Origin: RECO01 sp050485385
GTDB taxonomy: Bacteria > Pseudomonadota > Alphaproteobacteria > Geminicoccales > Geminicoccaceae
Length of the DNA: 19,011 bases
NCBI GenBank assembly: GCA_050485385.1
Contig: JBJHBG010000098.1
Location: 1-19,011 of the forward strand
Reading direction: 5' to 3'
This document shows, piece by piece, positions 15,361 to 19,011 of this stretch. The notes under the pieces were generated by a model. That model had not been told where the DNA came from and searched no databases. It saw only the letters and a list, made by a program, of their open reading frames with translations. The position numbers were made by a program, and so were the translations under genes. The stretch's first letter is position 1. Each line of letters opens with the position of its first letter.

Positions 15361-15690
15361 TCAGTGCACCGGCCGTGGCTTCGGCCGGTACGCGTTGCCC
15401 TCGATGCCGGTGAAGAAGGCCTCGATCTGCGGGTGCGTCACCGGCCGGCCGCTCTCGTCCGGCAGCAGATTCTGCTCGGAGACGTAGGCCACGTACGTGG
15501 TTTCCTCGTTCTCGGCGAGCAGGTGATAGAACGGCTGGTCCTTGCGCGGACGCACCTCTTCTGGGATCGCCTCGTACCACTCGTCGGTGTTGTTGAACTG
15601 TGGATCGACATCGAACACCACCCCGCGGAAGGGGTAGACGCGGTGCTTGACCACTTGGCCGATGCCGAAGCGGGCATGACGGAGCGCCAT
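15361..15690 (-). CDS. hspQ: heat shock protein HspQ (YccV-like, hemimethylated-DNA-binding fold)
   Basis: This 109-aa protein matches HspQ throughout: RHARFGIGQVVKHRVYPFRG, VVFDVDPQFNNTDEWYEAIP, EEVRPRKDQPFYHLLAENEE, TTYVAYVSEQNLLPDESGRP and VTHPQIEAFF. HspQ is a small cytoplasmic protein known in enterobacteria as a Lon specificity factor and a DnaA-related regulator. ATG 15690 is preferred because it fits the usual family start and has GAGG 8 nt upstream. ATG 15729 adds 13 residues (MAGRGSGQREVVK) and has a stronger GGAGG 11 nt away. It is probably the first gene of the hspQ-MFS-small protein cluster. Confidence 0.93.
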   Translation of the reverse strand: MALRHARFGIGQVVKHRVYPFRGVVFDVDPQFNNTDEWYEAIPEEVRPRKDQPFYHLLAENEETTYVAYVSEQNLLPDESGRPVTHPQIEAFFTGIEGNAYRPKPRPVH

Positions 15691-15975
15691 CTTCACCACC
15701 TCGCGCTGTCCAGAACCACGGCCTGCCATGAGTCTTGGCACCTCCATCGAGCAGCACCCCACCAGGGACGGCCGGCGCCTTCACCCAAGTGAACACCGGT
15801 CACGCCCCAATAGGCAAGGCGTCATCCAGTCGTAGACGGCACCGGCGAGCTACGGTCGTCGGCGCCGCAGACGCATGTGGCCACCCGCGCCGCGGCGAAA
15901 AGGCGATGCCCGCTGCAAGGCTGGTCTGCACGGACTAGCGCCTTGCCGCATCGACCAAGCCGCGCTCCGCCCGCA
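15691..15975. other. non-coding stretch between the atp operon terminator and hspQ
   Basis: The whole gap from hspQ to atpF is about 340 nt and holds the terminator described separately. I see no convincing gene or RNA in the rest. On the minus strand at about 15805-15815 the sequence GCCTATTGGGG resembles the -10 part of an alphaproteobacterial heat-shock (RpoH) promoter (CYTATNTNNG), but no CTTG -35 lies 17-18 nt upstream. A regulatory region for hspQ is likely here, with no element firmly identified. Confidence 0.3.
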
Positions 15976-16004
15976 CGAAAACGGCGCCCGTGAGCGCCGT
16001 TTCG
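15976..16004 (-). terminator. intrinsic terminator of the F0 ATP synthase operon
   Basis: There is a perfect 9-bp inverted repeat: left arm 15979-15987, right arm 15994-16002, with a 6-nt loop. Read on the minus strand, the arms are AAACGGCGC and GCGCCGTTT, and the transcript then runs into TTTTCG. It starts about 28 nt after the atpF stop. The GC-rich stem plus U-run fits a Rho-independent terminator for the atp operon. The plus-strand direction also ends in TTTC, so weak bidirectional action is possible. Confidence 0.8.
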
Positions 16005-16031
16005 AACCCAAAGCCGAGGCGGACGGCCGAT

Positions 16032-16508
16032 CTACGCCAGCTTGCGGCGCACCTCGTCGAGCGAACGCTCCAACATCCGCGACGCTTGGTCGCCGTGCAG
16101 CCGCTCGCGCAGCAGCGTCTCGGTCGCCCGCACCGACAGGATGGCGGCCTGGGCGCGGATGTCCTGCAGCGCTCGGGCCTCGGCGGTGGCGATACGGTCC
16201 ATCGCCTGCTTGGTCCGCCGCTGCATCGCCGCCTCCAGCTTGTCGCGGAGAAGCCGTTCCTGGCGTTCCGCCTCCTCCTCGGCGTGGCGCAGGATGGCCT
16301 GCGCCCGCGCCTCGCCCTCGTGCAGTTCGCGCTGGTACTTGGCGAGCATGGTCTGCGCTTCCTCGCGCAGCCGCTGCGCCTGCTCCAATTCGGCCTTGAT
16401 GCGGGACGCACGACCGTCCAAGGCGCTGGTCACGAAGCGCGCGGCCGGCCGCCAGACGAGCGCCAGGAAAATGACCAGCGCTGCCAGTTTGACGAGATCT
16501 TCGGCCAT
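16032..16508 (-). CDS. atpF: ATP synthase F0 subunit b
   Basis: This 158-aa protein has one N-terminal membrane helix (LVKLAALVIFLALVWRPAAR) followed by a long charged coiled coil (RIKAELEQAQRLREEAQTML then ARAQAILRHAEEEAERQERL). That is the layout of b subunits of the peripheral stalk that joins F0 to F1. It is last in the order a-c-b'-b, matching alphaproteobacterial F0 operons. It starts 2 nt after the b' stop and is followed by the operon terminator. The b and b' pair would form a heterodimer. Confidence 0.93.
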   Translation of the reverse strand: MAEDLVKLAALVIFLALVWRPAARFVTSALDGRASRIKAELEQAQRLREEAQTMLAKYQRELHEGEARAQAILRHAEEEAERQERLLRDKLEAAMQRRTKQAMDRIATAEARALQDIRAQAAILSVRATETLLRERLHGDQASRMLERSLDEVRRKLA

Positions 16509-16510
16509 GG

Positions 16511-17083
16511 TCAGTGCGCTCCTTGACGCGCCGTCGCAACGGCGCGGATCGCTTCGTCGGCGCCGATATCCAGGCCCAACAAGTGACCGCTCGCGGCCCG
16601 GCTGACCTCGGCGGCAACGGTCTCCAACTCACCCAAGGCCTGCGCACGGGCGGCCTGAATGCGGGCCTCCGCCTCCTTGAGCTGGTGCTGAAGGGATGCC
16701 TCCAACTCACGCTCGCGGCGTTCCGCCTCGGCGGCGCTCTTCTCCTGCGCCGCCTGCAACGCGGTGCGGGCACGAGCCTGCGCCTCGGCGATCATCGCCG
16801 CATTCCGCTGCATCGCCTCCTCGGCCTCGGCGCGCAGCACGGCGGCACGGTCGAGGTCGGCGGCGATGCGGTCCTGGCGCGTCTCCAGGATGTCGGCCAC
16901 CCGCGGCACGCCTCGGGTCGCCATCAGCCAAGTGAGCACGCCGAAGATGACGACGAGCCAGAACACTTGGCTGGGGAAAGTCGACGCGTCGAGCTGCGGC
17001 ATTCCGCCACCGCCGTCGGTGGCGGCCAGCGCCGCGCCCGATCCGAGGATCGCCGCGGTCGCCAGCGCCGAGAGGCGAAGCAC
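16511..17083 (-). CDS. atpG: ATP synthase F0 subunit b'
   Basis: This 190-aa protein has an N-terminal signal-like segment (LRLSALATAAILGSGAALAA) followed by MPQLDASTFPSQVFWLVVIF, the classical b' start with its membrane helix. The long coiled coil is rich in Ala/Glu/Arg/Gln. Naming as atpG (atpF' or atpF2 in some schemes) follows photosynthetic and other alphaproteobacteria. The start used is GTG 17083, one base after the atpE stop, with only a weak Shine-Dalgarno. ATG 17002 (MPQLD) would give a 163-aa protein without the signal-like part. Related b' proteins often carry such a leader, so I keep the longer form. Confidence 0.9.
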   Translation of the reverse strand: MLRLSALATAAILGSGAALAATDGGGGMPQLDASTFPSQVFWLVVIFGVLTWLMATRGVPRVADILETRQDRIAADLDRAAVLRAEAEEAMQRNAAMIAEAQARARTALQAAQEKSAAEAERRERELEASLQHQLKEAEARIQAARAQALGELETVAAEVSRAASGHLLGLDIGADEAIRAVATARQGAH

Positions 17084-17084
17084 G

Positions 17085-17309
17085 TCAGGTGAAGAGGATG
17101 AGGAAGGCGATCAGCAGCGAGAACAGCGCGATCGATTCCACGAACGCGAAGCCGATGATCGCGAAGGGAAAGACGCGCTGCTGCACCGACGGGTTGCGGC
17201 CGACGGTCGAGATCAGCGTCGAGAAAATGTTGCCGATGCCGAGGCCGACACCGAACAGCGCGAAGGTGGCGAGGCCGGCGCCGATCATCTTGGCCGCATC
17301 GAGTTCCAT
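17085..17309 (-). CDS. atpE: ATP synthase F0 subunit c
   Basis: This 74-aa protein forms two membrane helices: a glycine-rich first one (ATFALFGVGLGIGNIFST), the polar loop with RNPS (38-41), and a second helix AFVESIALFSLLIAFLILF with the proton-binding Glu58. Length and motifs are standard for alphaproteobacterial c subunits, which form the rotor ring in the inner membrane. ATG 17309 has AGAGGG about 6 nt upstream. The 55-nt gap from atpB contains the palindrome CGTTCGAACG at 17321-17330. Confidence 0.97.
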   Translation of the reverse strand: MELDAAKMIGAGLATFALFGVGLGIGNIFSTLISTVGRNPSVQQRVFPFAIIGFAFVESIALFSLLIAFLILFT

Positions 17310-17364
17310 GATTGCCCTCTCGTTCGAACGGGTTGGTGGTGGTTGAGGTGACGTGCCCGACCGC

Positions 17365-18087
17365 TCAGTGCAGATGCAGCGCGTCGTGCAGGTAGACGCA
17401 GGTGAGCACCGTGAAGATGTACGCCTGCAGGAACGCGACCAGGATCTTGAGGCCGGTCAACGCGATGATGATCAACAACGGCGCGAAGCCGAAGATGCCG
17501 AGGGCCACGGCGAAGGTCGCGAACACCTTCATCATCGTGAGACCGGCTAGCATGTTGCAGAAGAGGCGAACCGACAGGCTGACTGGGCGCACGCAGTAGG
17601 ACAGGATCTCGACCGGTACGAGCAGCGGCCAGATCGCCTTGGGCGCGCCGGGCGGCGTGAACAGGCTCAAGAAGTGCCAACCGTGCTTCATGAAACCGAT
17701 GACCGTCACCGCCAGGAACACGCAGATCGCCATGAAGAAGGTAACGACGATGTGACTGGTGAAGGTGAAGCTGCCCGGAATCATCCCCAACATGTTACCG
17801 AACAGAATGAACATGAAGAGGCTAAAAATGATCGGGAAGTACTTCATGCCCTCGCGACCGGCATTATCACGGATCATCGAGGCAACGAACTCATAGCCGA
17901 GTTCGACGACGGATTGGAGACGGCCCGGCACCAGAGCGGCCTGCCGCGTGCCGAGCATGACCAGCGCGTAGATGCAGACGACGGCGATGGCCATCCACAA
18001 GGACGAGTTGGTGAAGGAGAAGTCGGCGCCCGCTACGTGGATCGGGATGATCGGCTTGATCACGAACTGATCGAGAGGACTGGCCAC
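17365..18087 (-). CDS. atpB: ATP synthase F0 subunit a
   Basis: This 240-aa protein has several membrane helices and the family signatures LVPGRLQSVVELGYEFVASM, FIFSL-type FPIIFSLFMFILFGNMLG, RPVSLSVRLFCNMLAG with the essential Arg174, and FLQAYIFTVLTCVYLHDALH with Gln221. It forms the proton half-channels beside the c ring. Two positions differ from what I know of alphaproteobacterial relatives: Leu183, where His or Glu is usual nine residues after the arginine, and Lys214, where Glu is usual seven residues before the conserved Gln. Start GTG 18087 has AAGGG 7 nt upstream, partly inside a small hairpin. The frame is open 5' to 18327 but that part crosses atpI. Confidence 0.95.
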   Translation of the reverse strand: MASPLDQFVIKPIIPIHVAGADFSFTNSSLWMAIAVVCIYALVMLGTRQAALVPGRLQSVVELGYEFVASMIRDNAGREGMKYFPIIFSLFMFILFGNMLGMIPGSFTFTSHIVVTFFMAICVFLAVTVIGFMKHGWHFLSLFTPPGAPKAIWPLLVPVEILSYCVRPVSLSVRLFCNMLAGLTMMKVFATFAVALGIFGFAPLLIIIALTGLKILVAFLQAYIFTVLTCVYLHDALHLH

Positions 18088-18094
18088 GTCGTAC

Positions 18095-18112
18095 CCTTCG
18101 CCTGTTCGAAGG
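18095..18112 (-). promoter_or_regulatory. hairpin covering the atpB ribosome binding site
   Basis: On the minus strand the arms are CCTTCG (18112-18107) and CGAAGG (18100-18095) with loop AACAGG. The right arm contains most of the AAGGG Shine-Dalgarno of atpB, whose GTG start begins 7 nt downstream. A 6-bp stem could modulate translation of atpB, which often needs low expression relative to atpE. The stem is short, so chance is possible. Confidence 0.35.
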
Positions 18113-18194
18113 CGGTCGACCACCGACCGTCCCCGCACCGTCCCGCAGCACTGCGCGACCGGGTTGTTCCCCAAGCCACCCTCGCCCGCGAGTC

Positions 18195-18500
18195 CTACCT
18201 TCGGTCCCCATCCCGCATCAGCCGCTGCACGGTGCGGAACGCATTGCGCGTGCCGGCAGCGGCCCCGAGAAAGAGAAACAGGACGAGCAGAAACGGCGAG
18301 GTGCCCAGCCAAGCGTCGAGCGCCCAACCGACCAGCAGCCCGCCGCCGACGCCGGCAACGACGTCGATCCCGGCCTGCATGCCGGGTCCGATGCCCGATC
18401 TGTCGATCGTCCCGGGTTCCGGCTTGGTACCGCGCTCGGCACGCGCCGACCGCAGCCGCGCGTCGAAGTCGTCGAAGCGCTCCGGATCGGGCTTGCTCAT
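18195..18500 (-). CDS. atpI: AtpI/AtpZ-family F0F1 ATP synthase assembly protein
   Basis: This 101-aa protein has a charged N-terminal cytoplasmic segment (KPDPERFDDFDARLRSARAE), then two membrane helices: GMQAGIDVVAGVGGGLLVGW, then ALDAWLGTSPFLLVLFLFLG and AAAGTRNAFRTVQRL. This is the usual AtpI/AtpZ shape, with the first gene of F0 operons encoding it. AtpI helps c-ring assembly, and AtpZ/AtpI relatives are proposed to carry Mg2+/Ca2+. The start is ATG 18500. The 107-nt gap to atpB holds the RBS hairpin described separately and no gene. Confidence 0.92.
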   Translation of the reverse strand: MSKPDPERFDDFDARLRSARAERGTKPEPGTIDRSGIGPGMQAGIDVVAGVGGGLLVGWALDAWLGTSPFLLVLFLFLGAAAGTRNAFRTVQRLMRDGDRR

Positions 18501-18527
18501 CGCCGTTCTGCCCCGTCCAACCCGAGG

Positions 18528-18551
18528 CGGCCGGACCCTAATGTCCGGCCG
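18528..18551. repeat. perfect 9-bp inverted repeat between smc and atpI
   Basis: Arms CGGCCGGAC (18528-18536) and GTCCGGCCG (18543-18551) flank a 6-nt loop CCTAAT. It lies in the 87-nt gap between the smc stop and atpI. Neither strand shows a T-run after it, so it is not a typical intrinsic terminator. It overlaps the spacer and -10 region of the candidate atp promoter, so it could be an operator or part of an smc 3' end. Confidence 0.6.
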
Positions 18552-18564
18552 ATTACACTGTCAA
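18535..18564 (-). promoter_or_regulatory. candidate sigma-70 promoter of the atp operon
   Basis: On the minus strand, a perfect TTGACA -35 lies at 18564-18559. At 18 nt spacing the hexamer TAGGGT (18540-18535) has the three most conserved -10 positions (TA...T). Shorter spacings give poorer hexamers. The element is about 35 nt upstream of the atpI start. The -10 is weak, and the inverted repeat 18528-18551 overlies it. Confidence 0.5.
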
Positions 18565-18587
18565 GCGCGGCAGCACCGCACAAGCGG

Positions 18588-19011
18588 TCAGCCGGCATCC
18601 CGCAACGCCACCGCTCGCTCCAGCTCGACCGCGACGAGGCTCGACAGGCCGCGCTCGATCATCGTCACACCGTAGAGGCGGTGCATCCGCGCCATCGTCA
18701 AGGGGTGATGGGTGACCACCAAGAAGCGGGTCGCCGTCGCCTCCGCGATCTCCGCCATGAGATCGCCGAGCCGGGCGACGTTGGCGTCGTCGAGCGGGGC
18801 GTCGACCTCGTCGAGCACGCACAAGGGAGCCGGCTGGGTGCGGAAGAACGCGAAGATCAGCGCGGTTGCCGTCAGCGCCTTCTCGCCACCCGACAGCAGC
18901 GAGAGCGCCTGCAACCGCTTACCGGGCGGGCTCGCCGACAGGTCGAGGCCGGCGCCGAGCGGATCGCTCGGGTCCTCGGCGAGCGTCAGTTCCGCCCGGC
19001 CACCACCGAAG
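18588..19011 (-). CDS. smc: chromosome segregation protein SMC, C-terminal end, cut by window edge
   Basis: The 140 residues visible form the C-terminal ATPase half-domain of SMC. They start FGGGRAELTL, then DPLGAGLDLSASPPGKRLQ, followed by the ABC signature LSLLSGGEKALTA, Walker B CVLDEVDAPLDD and the H-loop LVVTHHPLTMARM. The pattern DEVDAPLDDANV is typical of SMC and alphaproteobacterial relatives. SMC organises and segregates chromosomes with ScpA/ScpB. The N-terminal head, coiled coils and hinge lie beyond position 19011. It is an ordinary neighbour of the atp operon, with no coupling seen. Confidence 0.95.
   Translation of the reverse strand, partial: FGGGRAELTLAEDPSDPLGAGLDLSASPPGKRLQALSLLSGGEKALTATALIFAFFRTQPAPLCVLDEVDAPLDDANVARLGDLMAEIAEATATRFLVVTHHPLTMARMHRLYGVTMIERGLSSLVAVELERAVALRDAG

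Noticed and set aside
13655..15487. Plus-strand open frame of 610 codons antisense to the MFS gene
   Set aside because: Composition is rich in Arg, Gln, Glu and Asp typical of shadow frames. The MFS transporter is clearly coding on the other strand.
15813..15947. 9-bp inverted repeat GGCAAGGCG/CGCCTTGCC 117 nt apart in the hspQ upstream gap
   Set aside because: Such spacing and length occur readily by chance in GC-rich sequence; no mobile element or coding support.
1..19011. CRISPR arrays, insertion sequences, tRNA or rRNA genes
   Set aside because: None seen: no regularly spaced direct repeats, no transposase motifs and no tRNA-like clover pattern in the short intergenic gaps.

Overview
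This window is very GC-rich with strong third-position GC bias, so long spurious open frames are common. Its gene content points to an alphaproteobacterium, probably Rhodospirillales-like. The F0 ATP synthase operon has both b' and b subunits and no F1 genes after it. There is also a bacterial phosphatidylcholine synthase (Pcs), an alphaproteobacterial SMC C-terminus and an HspQ. Species cannot be named from the sequence. All genes are on the minus strand except one GGDEF/EAL gene.

Region 1 (1-6256, minus) is the 5' half of a contractile injection system operon of the extracellular/phage-tail-like type (eCIS, related to Afp and PVC). In transcription order it holds a small unrecognised protein, the contractile sheath, the tube, a T4-baseplate-like protein with two CxxC pairs, a proline-rich disordered protein, a DUF4255 (Pvc16-type) tail terminator, and the N-terminal part of a Pvc15-type AAA+ ATPase cut by the window edge. 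The last four overlap by 4 nt (ATGA/GTGA) and the others are 3-38 nt apart, so this looks like one transcript. No capsid, terminase, portal or integrase gene is visible. Baseplate, spike, tape-measure and effector genes would lie beyond position 1.

Region 2 (6450-9387, minus) is a four-gene cluster: phosphatidylcholine synthase, a PLP enzyme of the cystathionine gamma-lyase family, and two small exported proteins of unknown function. Region 3 (9540-11645, plus) is a membrane-bound GGDEF/EAL protein, divergent from pcs and convergent with the next cluster.

Region 4 (11736-15690, minus) holds, in transcription order, hspQ, an MFS transporter, a small membrane-anchored protein, an 88-aa conserved small protein, a tandem universal stress protein and a fumarylacetoacetate-hydrolase/2-keto-4-pentenoate-hydratase family enzyme. 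It looks like stress and general metabolism.

Region 5 (15976-18564, minus) is the F0 ATP synthase operon atpI-atpB-atpE-atpF'(b')-atpF(b). A candidate promoter with a consensus -35 lies upstream and a good intrinsic terminator lies downstream. Two residues of subunit a that normally form a polar pair in the proton path appear substituted. Region 6 (18588-19011, minus) is the C-terminal end of smc, cut by the window edge.

The most notable system is the contractile injection system. Its least explained parts are the small first gene, the proline-rich linker protein and the apparently degenerate first ATPase module of the Pvc15-like protein.
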